A stretch of 64,000 nucleotides of DNA from positions 15,718,426-15,782,425 of the forward strand of contig NC_059289.1 in the NCBI RefSeq assembly GCF_017591435.1. The letters run 5' to 3'. Made by a program: the position numbers and the translations under genes. Shown piece after piece: positions 1 through 17,025 of this stretch. Within the stretch, counting starts at the first letter, position 1. Every line of letters starts with the position of its first letter. Source of the stretch: Portunus trituberculatus. Lineage: Eukaryota > Arthropoda > Malacostraca > Decapoda > Portunidae. The notes under the pieces were generated by a model. That model was given only the letters and a program-made list of their open reading frames with translations. It was not told where the DNA came from and ran no database searches.

Positions 1-474
1 AAATTTGGCTTTATATTATTATAGTTATACCTTCAAACAGTTCTCGATTATTCGGTTTTTCTTTTCTTTTTTATCATTTGTCAAGTGTCATATATAGGTG
101 TCATAGTCTACGGGTCCATTCTACCGCATTTCACTACATATTTAGCTTAGTATCCCATTTTCATGAACATTCCGTTTTCTTTTTACTCGTTTTAGTCGCA
201 ATATTTTTCCTCCCCGTTTTCTTTTCATTTCCAATTTATTTTTCTTTTTTTCCTGCTGTGGATGATTCATATTCAGACCAGATTGATTTTATTTTCGCCT
301 TATTCCCCTTTCATTCCTCCCTCTTCTTCTTACCTTTCCACGTCTTTCTCCTTCTTACCTCATACTCACCTCACATTCTACTCATTCCCCATCCTTTAGT
401 CTCTCCTCCATTTATTGCCTGTTTCCTTTGTATATGTAAGGAATTAGAGTTATTGTCATTTTTATATATTGTCA

Positions 475-478
<4 letters not shown>
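1..478. other. T-rich non-coding sequence
   Basis: Pyrimidine-rich DNA leading into a microsatellite cluster. The open frames here are low-complexity F/L/S-rich reads with no recognisable domain, so I see no gene. Confidence 0.6.
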
Positions 479-3534
<3,056 letters not shown>

Positions 3535-3598
3535 TAATAGTAGTAGTAGTAGTAGTAGTTGTAGTAGTAGTAGTAGTATGTAGTAGCAGCAGCAGTAA

Positions 3599-3685
<87 letters not shown>

Positions 3686-3705
3686 TTGTTGTACCTTTTG
3701 TTGGC
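3535..3705. repeat. Compound (GTA)n/(TTG)n trinucleotide repeat
   Basis: GTA-type units run from about 3535 to 3655 with interruptions and pass directly into TTG units to about 3690. This is low-complexity DNA and the open frames through it are not genes. Confidence 0.95.
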
Positions 3706-4391
3706 CCTCGTCTTCGTCCTTGTCTTCGTCTTCTTTCGCCTGTTGTCACGTGAATCTTAATTGTCATGGCAACAGAATAACAAGAAGACTTAAAACCCGT
3801 GTCCCGCCACTCCTAACCTCTTTACTTCACCCTCACAATGCCCGCCTCTCCTCCCATCACTTATCACCCTCACTACCGCCCTTCACCTCCCTCCCGGCAC
3901 CTCTTTTCCTTCTTACCACTCTTCACTGAACTCCTTCCTCCCATCCAACGCTATTTCAATTACACTTTCAATTCGCATCATCTTTACGTACCTCTCCTGA
4001 CCTCTGCGTTTTAGAATAGATATCAACGTAAGAGCAGGAATAAGTCTGTTGATGTTTCTTTCTTTGTATTCTTTTGTGTTCCCATCAACGCAATATTTCC
4101 CTACCTTCTTAGTATTAGTCCTTAGTAACATTCACATCCATTCCCCTTTCACTCTTAATGTGACCTTCATCTCTTGACCTTTCCATCTTCTCAGTCATTG
4201 CCGCCTCCCTCCTGCCGCGGACACAGAGCGGCAAAGTCTTCTACAGTCGCCCGGTCGGTATATCACATCAAACTGAACGGCAATTATGTCTGATGGTCCG
4301 TGCGTGCGTCTAGTAATCTTAGGAGCTTGTTATTTATCCTTAATAATTCCCCCCGTGATGGGTATTGGCTGCGGGTGGTGTGTGTGCTGTG

Positions 4392-4394
<3 letters not shown>
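3706..4394. other. Unannotated spacer
   Basis: Complex, mildly pyrimidine-rich DNA. I see no exon, repeat family or RNA gene in it. Confidence 0.5.

Positions 4395-4459
<65 letters not shown>
4395..4459. repeat. (TG)n microsatellite
   Basis: Perfect dinucleotide array of about 65 bp, followed by T-rich DNA. Confidence 0.97.
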
Positions 4460-4460
<1 letters not shown>

Positions 4461-4619
4461 GTGTTCTTTTTTCTTTTTTCTGTTTTTTTCATATCTTTCG
4501 TATTTCCGTCATTGTTTCTTTCCATTTTTTTCATATTGTTCAGGATTTTGTTCTTTATTTCCTTCATTCTCTTGTTTCATTTTTCTGTCTTTTTCTCTTC
4601 TCTCTCTTTCTTTACCTAT

Positions 4620-4740
4620 TCGTTTACCCATCCATCCAATCATTCCTCTATCTGTCTATCTATCTACCTACTTATATGTCCATCTATATACTATCTATTT
4701 ATTTACCTATCTATCTACTTAACTATATATCTACCTGCTT
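4620..4740. repeat. Degenerate (ATCT)n tetranucleotide repeat
   Basis: Imperfect TATC/CTAT units with many substitutions, so an old microsatellite. Confidence 0.75.
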
Positions 4741-5553
4741 ACTTTTAACCACCAGTAATTTACAATAAAAACGTTGGCGAGGCGAAGGTCACATGGCAAC
4801 AAAACCTAATATTTTGTACTGAGTATCGAGTCTCACGAGGGTTTCTTGCAAGGTATTGACTTCCCACGACTGTAAAAGCGTTTCATGTCAATATATGAAG
4901 CCGCCGGGGTACATCAAGGCCGCTGAAGGAGGTAAGGGGAGCAGGTAGCCGCCGTGGTAATGCCAAACCTAAGAACCCGCGTGCAGAAATATTTGGACGG
5001 CGCTGCACATAATGAGGGAGAGAATGGGAGCATTTCGCCTCACGGAATCTACATGATGGGTGGAGGGCGGACGAATCAGAGGGATCAGGGTCACTGGGGG
5101 TCTGATTTCCCGCCTCTGATGACGGCCCTTGCTGGTGCCACGCTGTCGGAGGCGCGGTGCTGGAGGATGCTGGAAAGTGGCCTGGTTTAAGAGTCTGATG
5201 AGCGAGTGTAGCTCTGTTTATCTTTTCTGTTTTTGTTTTGTTTTGCGTAGCTTTTTTTTCAAGTTTGTGTATATAGAGGTGTGTCTGGAGTTAAGCATAG
5301 GGATGATTAAAGTTGAATCTATAATTAGGCAATGCGATATTTAGAGGAACACTTTTTTTCATGTAAGAGGGGAAAGCTGACCAAAGGCAACATAAAACGA
5401 AAAAAAATAAAGGCCCACTTGATTGCCAGTCTCCTTGCAACATAGTGATCTTTAGAAGTTCAATTTAAGTTCAAAATGGTGATATTTAGAAGCATATGTG
5501 TATCTAGCACTGCATAATGATCTCTAGAAGTCCATGTACAGTTTGGTTTGGAA
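4741..5553. other. Unannotated spacer with a short SINE-head match
   Basis: No gene is seen. At about 4946-4961 the sequence GTAGCCGCCGTGGTA is the same as the head of the tRNA-derived SINE at 5554, so a truncated second head is possible; the rest of the unit is missing. Confidence 0.45.
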
Positions 5554-5770
5554 GTAGCCGCCGTGGTACAGTGCAACCATGCGTGCTTTGGGGTCCGAGG
5601 GGTCTCCAAACGCACGGGTTCGAATCCTGTCCACGGTCCGAGTGTAGCTAGGGCTTCCTCACTCGGGGCAACGGTTTCCTAGCGGGTGGGTTTTGAGATA
5701 GGTGATACCGCAAAAAGTATCCCCTTTAGCCCATAAATTCCCGTGAAAAGCCCACATGGTATAAATAAGA
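5554..5770 (+). mobile_element. tRNA-derived SINE
   Basis: The head has an RNA polymerase III A-box-like segment (TGGTACAGTGC, about 5564-5574) and a perfect B box (GGTTCGAATCC, about 5618-5628) at tRNA-like spacing. An unrelated body of about 140 bp follows, so this is a SINE and not a functional tRNA gene. The body ends near a GGTATAAATAAG tail. As I recall, this body type recurs in decapod genomes; that should be checked by search. Pol III would transcribe it from its internal promoter, and mobilisation would need a LINE partner. Confidence 0.8.
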
Positions 5771-6478
5771 ATAAAGTATATATCTGTATCTAAACAATGT
5801 CGTGTTTGGAAATACACATCTATACAGCATAGCGACCTTTGGAAGTACACCTAGAGTTTAGAAGAACAGTCTTTACAAGTGTATCTTTTGTATAATATAG
5901 CGATAATTGGAGGTGTATTTATAGTTTAGCATAGTGATTGTTTATTACGTATAGCTTTTCAGTCTTCACCCTTCAGTTTGGATTATCTTTTTATATGAGG
6001 GGCATGAAAATATAGAAAAGAAGGGCTCACTTAGGCGCTAATCCATAAAAAAAAAATAAGTGAGAGACGATTATCGAATACTGAAGGACATTTATTTTGG
6101 TCCAGCAGTCTTAGTAGTGTTTCGTGTCCTTAGTGTTGCAGAGTCAGTTTATCAGTCAGTCAATCACGTGCGGTTCAGTTGTGAGTTGCGAGTGTTTCTG
6201 GTCTTCAGGTGAGGAAATCTGAAAGGAGAAAAGATATCGTTTGCTGTTTAAGGCTCTTTTTTCTCTTTTTATTCAAGGTATTTGGGTATTAACAGAATTT
6301 CTATTATTTTCTGTTATTGTAGTGGTGGTGATGGTGGTGGTAGTGTTGGTATAAGTATAGTAGTAGTAGAAGTTGTAGTAGTTGTTGTTCTTGTTGTAAC
6401 ACTAATTTTTGTTATTGCTGCTCCTGTATGCTCAGGATGCTTTAATGAGTAACAACAATAACAGCGACAACAACAGCG
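5771..6478. other. AT-rich spacer
   Basis: No gene is seen. It contains short poly-A/T runs and GTAGTA/TTGTTG low-complexity DNA at about 6315-6410. Confidence 0.5.

Positions 6479-6518
<40 letters not shown>
6479..6518. repeat. (CAA)n microsatellite
   Basis: Perfect AAC units, about 13 copies, preceded by the variant CAGCGACAA units. Confidence 0.95.
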
Positions 6519-6639
6519 GCATCACCGGGGGGTTTACATAAGTCTCCCATAACCTGGCAGCGACAGAAGCTTTTAGTCAGCACGTAAATAATTGACTAAA
6601 GGGAAGGAAAGGGCAGGGAGGAAGAAGGCAGGGGAGGGA

Positions 6640-7020
6640 GGGACACCGCTCCCTTCTGATCAGACAGACTTCCCTCCTCTCTTTGATTTTCCCTCCGGCC
6701 AGCCACCAACTCGGCTTCCCTCCCTCCCTCCTTTCCCTCCTCAGCCTCTCCCTGCCTCTCCCTGCCTCGGCCGGCCGGTGGTCAGTCTCCCCGGCCGGTC
6801 AATAGGGAGGTAATCCGGCTTCCGACCAAAATTAATCCACCGACCTCAAAGACGTGGCCTAATTGGTGGGCGGAGCCTGAGTGGCAGCCAATCCGCGGCC
6901 AGCATCGCCCGCCAAGATTAATGAAGACCAATCAACTAGCGTCTTGCACCGCCGTCACCTTATTAGGGCAATAAGAGAACCAATGAAGTGACAGAATTTC
7001 CACAAGCTTTTGACAGACTT
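6640..7020. promoter_or_regulatory. GC-rich island with CCAAT and GC boxes
   Basis: Non-repetitive segment holding GGGCGG and ATTGG/CCAAT motifs close together (about 6863-6892, 6928-6935 and 6980-6986) plus TTAAT homeodomain-like cores. This motif mix is typical of promoters or enhancers, but I see no adjacent exon, so the role is inferred. Similar islands occur near 1960-2000 and 22770-22900. Confidence 0.3.
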
Positions 7021-7170
7021 CACGCGCGTCGGGGAAGGAAGAGGGAAGCCACAAGAAGGGAAATATAGGGAAGGAAAAATAAAGAAGTGACTCAATAGGT
7101 GCAGAAGAGGGGAAAGAGAGCGAGGGAGAGAAAGAAAAACAGAAGGGGGAGGAGAAGAAAAGGTGAAGAG

Positions 7171-7382
<212 letters not shown>

Positions 7383-7433
7383 AGAGGAAGAGGAACTTTG
7401 ACTGATGGCGGTAGTGAACTTGGTGGTCCACGG

Positions 7434-7604
7434 AGGAGGAGGAGGAGGAGGAGGAGGAGGAGGAGGAGGAGGAGGAGAGAGGAGGAGAGGAAGAGGAAGA
7501 GGATGACGAGGAGGAGGAGGAGGAGGAGGAGGAGGAGGAGGAGGAGGAGTAGGAAGGAAGGAAGGAGGAGGAAGAAAAGAAGGAAGGAAGGAGAGAAGTA
7601 ACAC

Positions 7605-7646
<42 letters not shown>
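7434..7646. repeat. (GGA)n purine tract with terminal (GA)n
   Basis: GGA units with occasional A-rich interruptions from about 7434 to 7590, followed by (AG)n at about 7614-7646. It is an almost uninterrupted purine strand. Confidence 0.93.
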
Positions 7647-7649
<3 letters not shown>

Positions 7650-7728
7650 ATATTAACTTGTACACTTGCTGCCTGAAGTTTCCGAGTCTTTCTTCTTTAC
7701 TCGTGCGTGGCTTGGCGCTTTATTGCCG

Positions 7729-7869
7729 TCTCCTCCTCCTCCTCCTCCTCCTCCTCCTCCTCCTCCTCCTCCTCCTCCTCCTCCTCCTCCTCCTCCTCCT
7801 CCTCCTCCTCCTCCTCCTCCTCCTCCTCCTCCTCCTCCTCCTCCTCCTCCTCCTCCTCCTCCTCCTCCT
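7729..7869. repeat. (TCC)n trinucleotide array
   Basis: About 47 uninterrupted CCT units. All six frames through it read as homopolymers (S, P, L, E, G or R), so it is not coding. Confidence 0.98.
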
Positions 7870-8028
7870 GCCTGTCTACCTCACTTAGTCCGAGTTGACC
7901 ACGAGGGGAAAGAGGAGTGGGGTTGGGTGGGTGGGAGTGGAGAGGAGTGAGTAATAAAGAGGGAATGAGAGACATAACAAGAAGGTGCAGGAAAGCGACA
8001 GCGGGGAGAAGAAAGGCACACCTCGCCT

Positions 8029-8030
<2 letters not shown>

Positions 8031-8067
<37 letters not shown>
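8031..8067. repeat. (GA)n microsatellite
   Basis: Perfect GA array of about 37 bp. Confidence 0.95.
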
Positions 8068-8068
<1 letters not shown>

Positions 8069-8397
8069 AATACTTTTTTTTTTACCTTTAAGAATTTTAT
8101 TGTAATTAAGCTATTCTCTCTACATGCTTTGAGAGATATTGTGATTATGTTGCCTCTTTTATGTTCATCACTGCACAGTCCGTTATGTTGGAGTATAATT
8201 TTGCTTCTTGTAGTGACGAATATACTGTGATTATGACACAGTGTCTATTGAAGCTTGGTTTACTAAGGCGGCATCGGAACGTATGTTCAAAACTTTGTGT
8301 TTTCCTAATGGTTTAAGTATTCGATCTTAGAGGCTTTGTAGCGGCGGTGATGGGTTTAAACACTAATTCTTCGGGACAGATCGAGACGCAACATGAC
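8068..8397. other. Unannotated spacer
   Basis: AT-rich complex DNA. I see nothing assignable. Confidence 0.5.
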
Positions 8398-8401
8398 TTA
8401 A

Positions 8402-8607
8402 TCCCTTCAGTACTGGGACATATTTTTACCTTGAGTTTTGTGTACTATTAGACCATTTTTTTGACCTTAGGAAGAATCTATGGAGGTAAGAAGATTAATG
8501 GCCACTGTCTTCACTATTTTAATCCCCCACGTAAGTATCTGAAGCTGTATGAAATCACCAAATAGTCACCACAATGAATATGGAAACGCGTCATGGTACT
8601 GAAGGGG
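8402..8607. mobile_element. TTAA-type (piggyBac-like) MITE, copy 1
   Basis: A 206-bp element flanked by TTAA on both sides (8398-8401 and 8608-8611). The termini are inverted: the left starts TCCCTTCAGTACTGGGACA and the right end, read inward on the minus strand, starts CCCCTTCAGTACCATGACG. There is no coding capacity. The same unit occurs in reverse orientation at about 16815-17021, which confirms a repeat family. TTAA targets and CCC-starting termini fit piggyBac-type cut-and-paste elements. Confidence 0.85.
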
Positions 8608-8611
8608 TTAA

Positions 8612-10159
<1,548 letters not shown>

Positions 10160-10234
10160 TTCTCATATGTTTGCCTCTTCCTTACTCACTTTATTTCACA
10201 TCTAGTTGACTGATTGCTTTTTTATCCTATTTAT

Positions 10235-10235
<1 letters not shown>

Positions 10236-10309
<74 letters not shown>
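10236..10309. repeat. (GT)n microsatellite
   Basis: Perfect array of about 74 bp, 80 bp after a (TC)n array. Confidence 0.97.
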
Positions 10310-10311
<2 letters not shown>

Positions 10312-11135
10312 TGGACATAAATACCATCACTTCGAGACTCTTATCTTAATTATCGACCCAAATATATGACTAAGAAACTAACACCAGTATAATTTCAATA
10401 TTTATCTGCTAACAAGATGCAACAAAGAATTAAATAACCCATGAATAGTAATAACAACAGCAAAGAATCTTAATAATCCACTTCGATCATTATTTTCTCA
10501 TTTCTTCCCTCATTAATCGCACTTTCCAATGACTCTTTCCTCCCAGTCGTAAAATATTGGGTTTTGTTTTATTTTGCTCATATTTTTCATTGTTTACTCT
10601 CCTCCCTGTCACAAGACCAGGTCAGTGTGGTCAGCTGTCCTCCAGGTCATTCTTCTCAGGGTGATTCTTGACCGTCTCGCTGTCCTCGGCTTCATTAAAA
10701 TCGCCTTACTCCATAATACCCTAAAGCTCCTCCTTCTTCTCTTATTCCTCCTCTCTATTTTTCTCCTCCTTCTCCTCTTCCTTCTCCTCCTCCTCCTCCT
10801 CCTCCTCCTCTCGCGAAGTCCCCGTTTTCTGAAGCACAAGATGGTGAGGCAGAAATTAAGATTATAACATTAGGTCGAAGTATAAAAATAGATAAATAGA
10901 AAGTGGGGAGGTTAGTTTAAATTTCAGTATAGAGGTTGTGTATATGAAACTTGAGATTTTAATATGAGCTCCAGTTGACGTGAGACAGAGATAGATAGAG
11001 AGAGAGGGAAGAGGGAAAAGAATAAAAGTAAAAAATAAAAAGACAAAAGTATAAGAAAAACAAACAGTAGAGGTTGTGTATAAGAAGCTGAGATTTTAAT
11101 ATAAGCTGAAGTTGACGTGAGACAGAGACAGACAC

Positions 11136-11172
<37 letters not shown>

Positions 11173-11667
11173 AGTGAAGGAGAAAGACCAAGGAAAAGAA
11201 TGGAGATGAATAGAAAAAACAGACAGAAGACCAACAAGTAAGTAGACGTACAGATCGCAGGAGACAACATAAGCATTAAGGACATCACAGTGGGAGGGAG
11301 GATCTCATACATAAATAAGGCGAAGGGATGAGGCTAGGTGAGGGCAGAGGAGGAGGCCGCCGCCCTAGGAGAGTCCCAAGTGACGCCCCCACAAGGAGTC
11401 ACCACCGCCACACTCATGATTGCACCCACTCACCCTGGTGGCGCTGTGATGAGGGGGGGGGAGGGTGATGAGGGCGTGAGGGTGTGAGAGATGCTGGTCT
11501 GTTGCTGTTTTGTGTTGTTGTTGTTGTTTTAATTGTTCTTGTTTTTGTTGATCGTTGTATTCTTTTCATATTCGCGTTTTTCTTGTTTTTGTTTCTGTTG
11601 TTGTTGTTGTTGTCGTTGTTGTTGCTGTTGTTGTTGTTGTTGTCGTTGTCTATCTTCTTGTTCTTGT
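10310..11667. other. Spacer with a diverged tandem duplication and short SSRs
   Basis: No gene is seen. Around 10930-11010 and 11068-11145 two related units share AGAGGTTGTGTATA, GAGATTTTAATAT and GTTGACGTGAGACAGAGA. That is a diverged duplication with a period near 137 bp, each copy ending in a GA-rich tract ((GA)n at about 11138-11167). Confidence 0.5.
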
Positions 11668-12001
<334 letters not shown>

Positions 12002-12863
12002 TATAATTTGTAGTAGTGACAAGATACACTGTAATCAATAACCCCCACTCAAAAAGAAACAATCATCAAACTAACATAAAAAAAAAAGCTCACAAAACAC
12101 ACATCACATCACATTTACATCCCTTCACATCGCCATGCCACATCCTCCACATCGCCATGCCACATCTTTCACACGGGGCGTCATATCGGAAATATTAACA
12201 CAAGTCACTCGTAATTTTGTGTGTGTATTGCTTCTGTTTCCTCTGCGTATTGTTCCTGTTGCCTGATATTACATATGGTGATTTTTCCCCGGGAGAAGAA
12301 AGTGACCACCAGGTGTGAGATCTGGACGGGAAGAGGAGGAGGAGTATGAGGAGGAGGAGGAGGAGGAGGAGGAGGGCCCAGATAACCCCCACCCACTACC
12401 GCTCCTGCCTGGCTTACATATATTTATATTTCGGGGACATATTCACCGGAGAAATTGTGAGAACGCGAGAATTTCCTTTTTGTTGTGGAGGCGAGTGTGT
12501 GAGAGGGAGGGGGCTGGGCTGGGTGAGGAGGAGAAGGAGGAGGAGGACAAGGAGGAGATAGCGGAAGAGAGGTAGAACTAGAAGAAGACCCTCTCCAGCC
12601 AGCCGGTTCCTCCTCCTCCTCCTCCTCCTCCTCCTCCTCCTCCTCCTCCTCCTCCTGCTTCTCCTACTCCTGCTCCTCCTCTGGCATTCATACATAAATT
12701 TTACACATATCCCGCCCGTATTTGTCGCGGGCTCCCTGGACACGGCGCGGAAGAGGAGACGGAGCCTTGTTTAGTTGGCCATTTCGCGAAGTGACGGGCT
12801 GTCAGTCCCGCTCCGGGCGAGGGGCTCGTGACGGCGGTAAAACATGCAGCATTGAGACGCGCC
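12002..12863. other. Spacer with GGA/CTC low-complexity tracts
   Basis: Includes a small tandem pair (CACATCGCCATGCCACATC, about 12127-12170), GGA units at about 12330-12374 and (CTC)n at about 12608-12657. From 12700 the DNA is GC-rich and unique. No coding exon was identified. Confidence 0.5.
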
Positions 12864-12891
12864 CCGCCATCTTGCAGGCCCCCTGGTGGCC
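12864..12891. promoter_or_regulatory. Adjacent YY1/Pho-like and CTCF-like motifs
   Basis: CCGCCATCTTG (12864-12874) is a perfect YY1/Pho-type site. It is followed at once by GGCCCCCTGGTGGCC (12877-12891), whose complement contains CCACCAGGGGGC, the well-known CTCF core. They sit in a GC-rich unique island at about 12720-12930. Seen directly: the motifs. Inferred: an insulator or promoter role; no adjacent exon was found. Confidence 0.35.
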
Positions 12892-13925
12892 GGCCGCGGA
12901 ATAACTTAGAGAGATGGCGCTTTGTGTTACCCATCATGCCTCGTCTCCCTTTATTTCTTCCGCTATTTGTGAGGGGGAGACGACGTGTTCTTGAGGGAAG
13001 CCGCCTGGCTCTTCGCTACACTCCACCCCGACGCTGTTCTTTGTGTGTGTGTTTGTCTGTATGTCTGTCTCTCTGTCTGTCTGAATGTCTGTCTGTCTGT
13101 CTGTGTCAAGCTAGATGCACTTGCAAGACGTGACGTAGAATAGTTTTTCTTTTCATTCTTAAATTCTTATCGCAGTGTTGATGAAATTCGCTCTGGAGTG
13201 GATTGTTCTTAAAAGCCTCCCGTGTTCCAGCACTGTGGCGAGGTGGTGGTGGTGGCGCCGCTGTCCCCCGCACTGTCTGGCTCCTCGTTACCAAATGGAG
13301 CAATTCTTAATAAACTAGATACTGATGATATTTGTGAGGTTACTGCCATTGTCAGAGAGAGAGAGAGAGAGAGAGTAGTATTGTCTTTATTTCTCATTCC
13401 ATTGTATATTCTTCCAAACACTTCCATCCATACTTTCCTCTTTCATATCCATTTTCTATTACTCGCCTTCGTCATTCCTCCAGCATATCCACTCTCCCCT
13501 CCCTTCCTCTCCCTCTGCTGCTGCTGCTGCTGCTGGTGTGTCCCCTTCATCAGCCAAAGGTAGATTTCATAAGCAACAATGCCCCTCATCTTCCCAAGGG
13601 GTACCAACATCCCCTCAACCACCATCACAACTCTCATTACCTCCTACACCGCCCCCTTTCTTCCTCCTCCTCGTCCTTCTTTATCACGGCTCATCCCAAA
13701 AAATAGGCTCTTGTCCGCCATCTTTCGCCGCGTTCGCTTCATTACGGTCGCGTCGCCATCATTGTCCTGCTTCTTGTTAGGCGTTCAGTGTGTGGGATGA
13801 GCCGAGTGTGCCGGTGAAGTGTTTGTTCCTGTAGAGTCCATCTGATGTGTTCCATGTTGTTGTCCCCAGTGGTTTAAATGAGACAGGAAGGATGTCGTCT
13901 TTGTGTAGGTTGGTGGACGGATTAC
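12892..13925. other. Mixed unique and pyrimidine-rich spacer
   Basis: CTGT-type units (about 13040-13105), a short (GA)n (about 13354-13373) and a (CTG)n run (about 13515-13535). Another CCGCCATCTT motif lies near 13717. No gene is seen. Confidence 0.45.
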
Positions 13926-13945
13926 TAGGTTAGGTTAGGTTAGGT
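13926..13945. repeat. Short interstitial TTAGG run
   Basis: About four head-to-tail TTAGG units, the arthropod telomere repeat. Too short to show a former chromosome end. Confidence 0.6.
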
Positions 13946-15838
13946 AGAGGTTTAGATATGAGTAAATAGATAGTTGGATAGATGTACAGGTAAAAAGCTA
14001 GCTAAAGAAATATATTGATAAACAGATAGACTGATTAAATGAGTGTCTGACTGACTGATTGACTTGGTAAATAGATTGATTAGGTTTGGCTTGTTTATAT
14101 ATTTGATTTTTTTTTTTCTTTTTGTCTTTTTATCGTCTGTCACTTTGTTGAAATGATCGTCTACGCTAAAAAATCTACATAAGCCCTTCAACCTCCGAGA
14201 CCACTGATAGAAGCTTGACAAGGCTGAAAGGAGCGAGCCGATCTTAGTGAACAAAAACATAAGAACTTCAGAAAATAAGAGAAGATGCGAGAACCCATCA
14301 GACGTACACGTGGCAGTCCATATTGCTTTGGTACGCTGATCAGTTCAACGACAGTCATTGAAATGAAGGAAATGAAACCGTAGGAATAAGGTTTGTATTA
14401 TGAAACTCTCAGCTCTCTCTCTCACCTCGACAATTTTCAAAACCCACATTGTTAGTTAGATTTTCAAGCGTGTTCATTCTAGTAATAGTATAAAATTTGG
14501 CTAATCTGTCACTAAGATTCCCAGAAACACATTCAGAAACCCATCTAAGTTACAGTGGGACCTTAGGAATATTGTGTAGGTGGTGCGTAGCAATGTTTCA
14601 GAGTAAGGCCTTAAGAGATGGAGTCGCAGAATCAATATAACACAGAGATATTATATTCAGACAGATGATTCAGACGAAGGTAATTGATAGACGGATGTGA
14701 ATGAGAAACCTGCTTCTTTCATCGCGAGACAAGACAGTGGAGTAATATACGAGCGTGAGGGGACGGGTGGAGGTGTGGCGCTGCACGAATGGAAGAGTTA
14801 TGTATGGACAGAGTATTGATGGGGATACTTCTGTCTCTGCCGTCCATCTTTTCTTCTGGCGAGTGAATCCCTGGAGTGGCCCGAGGGAGGAGAGGGGAAG
14901 AATCAGCTACTTTAGGTATAAAACATGAAAAAGAAGAAAAGACGAAGAAAAGTACAACGGAATACGAAGACATAAACACCAATAGACTTTGATATCTACA
15001 CTAGACCGTTTACTGTCCTGCACTAACTACAGAGGAGGAGGAGGAGAAGGAAGTGGAGAAAGATGATAAAGAGGAGGCGGAAAGTACTTGAGAACGAACA
15101 ACAACAGTAAAACAGGGAAAGCGCGGTAGTAGCACTGTAGAGACGACGGTCGCCACACAGAAAACAAACACAAACAGAAAACACAAACAAGTAACACACT
15201 ACTGACATGAAGCTCAAACCACCACCACCACCACCGCAGCAGCAGCAGTAACTCAGGGCGTGTGCACATTTCCCGGCGCACACAGACACGTACACAAAGC
15301 ACAAACACACAAAATAGGTAAAGTGTCACGGGGCCTCAGGTGAAAAGTGTCCGAACACCTTCCCGCAGAGGCAAGACGAAGCTACACCACGAGGGGCGTT
15401 TAGGTCGAAGCTGCCATTGTTGCCCCTACAGTAAACGACCATAAGAGGACCGTCCACCTGGTGCCTCACGCCCCTCCCCGCTGCAGAATACCACTGGATA
15501 AAGGTTGTCAAAAAAGGGGAACATTATCGGGGGGAAAAGATGCCACACCACCAAACCAACAAGGACGGGTTTTCTATATGTTTCCAGGGGGAATTTCGAC
15601 ACACGAGGGGAAGGTGGCAAGGCACGATCTTCCCCCAAAGTAAATTATTCATTCCTTCGGAGAAAATGGGGGAATTTTTGGTGGGTGGGACGTGTTTCTG
15701 GTTATAAATAACAGCGGGCGGGGAGCGGGAAGGAGGGGCTTAAGGGGAGACAAGGTGTCGTAATTTGAGTCTCACGTGCCCTGTACAGGTAATAAGGTCC
15801 GTCATTAGGAGGGCGCCAGGTGACAGCGTGAGGGATAC

Positions 15839-15840
<2 letters not shown>
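13946..15840. other. Unannotated spacer
   Basis: Degenerate GATA/CTGA-like DNA at about 13960-14090, then complex sequence. Open frames on the minus strand (about 15020-15330) run through A-rich and CCA-rich low complexity and match no family I know. No exon is seen. Confidence 0.45.
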
Positions 15841-15904
<64 letters not shown>

Positions 15905-15933
15905 ATACATACACAGACAGACGGAGACAGAAT

Positions 15934-16020
<87 letters not shown>

Positions 16021-16083
16021 TAGGCAGAGACCATCCCGTCCTCTGAGAACAAAGCCTACAATTCATATGCTCAAAAAAAAACC

Positions 16084-16141
<58 letters not shown>
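15841..16141. repeat. Three (GA)n arrays with (CAGA)n
   Basis: (GA)n at about 15841-15901, 15938-15995 and 16084-16141, with six to seven CAGA units at about 15994-16020. Purines are on the + strand, opposite to the arrays near position 1000. Confidence 0.96.
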
Positions 16142-16143
<2 letters not shown>

Positions 16144-16814
16144 CAGAATCAAAACAAACAAGAAAACAAAAGATTACGAAGGAGACCCAAAGAAGGAGAA
16201 CGAAAAGAGATGAGAAGAAAATGGGAGAGGCGAAAAAAAAGGAGAACAAGAAGAAGAAGAAGAAGAAGAAGAAGAAAGAAGGAAAGAAAGGCGAAATAAA
16301 AACAGCGTTAAGGGCTAATGGTGGGGAGGAGAGGAGTGGGTAAGGGGTGGAGGAGAATGGAAAGAGAACGGAGGGTGTTACTCGTTATTAAAAGCGAGTG
16401 AACAAGAGGAAAAGAACTATAAAGGAGGGGGTTTTACAAGGCTGTCCCCGCGTCGTGCCGTCAAGAGAAGAATAAATTGGGCGTAAGAGGAGTGAGTAAA
16501 TACGACGATATGCCATACTGGGAGGACTGGAAGCACGGGGGATTAACAGGGAAGGGAAAATGGAGAAGAGTTGAGTGGAAATGTTGGTGGTGTGTTGTCG
16601 TTGTGGAAATTTGAAGGGATACTGAAAATGTGAATTGTTGTGGTTGATGTTGATAGTGGTGGTGGTGTAGTTGTAGTTGTAGTAGTAGTGGTAGTAGTAC
16701 TGTATGAGGCTTACTATTATTATTTTTGCTATTCTTGATACTTCTGTTATTATTATTGTTATTGTTATTATCATTGTTCTCATCATTGTTATTTTTCTCG
16801 GTATTGTTACTGCT
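16142..16814. other. Purine-rich spacer
   Basis: (AAG)n at about 16246-16275, then unique DNA and GTA/GTT/ATT-rich low complexity at about 16640-16810. No gene is seen. Confidence 0.5.
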
Positions 16815-17021
16815 GACTCTTTTGGTACTATGGCGCGTTTTCACATTCACTCTAGTTACTATTTGGTGACTTCATCCAGCTTCAGAAACTTATGTGGGGA
16901 TTAGAATAGTGAAGACTCTGGCCATTAATCTTCTGATCTCCATAGACCCTTTTTAATGTCAATAGAATGGTCTAATCGTACACAAATCTCAAGGTAAAAA
17001 TGTGTCTCGGTATTGAAGAGG
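16815..17021. mobile_element. TTAA-type MITE, copy 2 (reverse orientation)
   Basis: Reverse complement of the element at 8402-8607. Shared blocks include GGCCATTAATCTTCTGA, CATAGACCCTT and AAGGTAAAAATGTGTC. The right end retains TTGAAGAGG followed by TTAA (17022-17025). The left end has decayed (ACTCTTTTGGTAC) and has lost its TTAA. It is non-autonomous, with no coding capacity. Confidence 0.82.
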
Positions 17022-17025
17022 TTAA

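Noticed and set aside
5554..5640. Functional tRNA gene
   Set aside because: A and B boxes are present, but the intervening arm does not fold as a normal anticodon arm and a SINE body follows.
7658..7975. Poly-Leu, poly-Pro, poly-Ser and poly-Glu frames
   Set aside because: All frames of one (TCC)n array; not genes.
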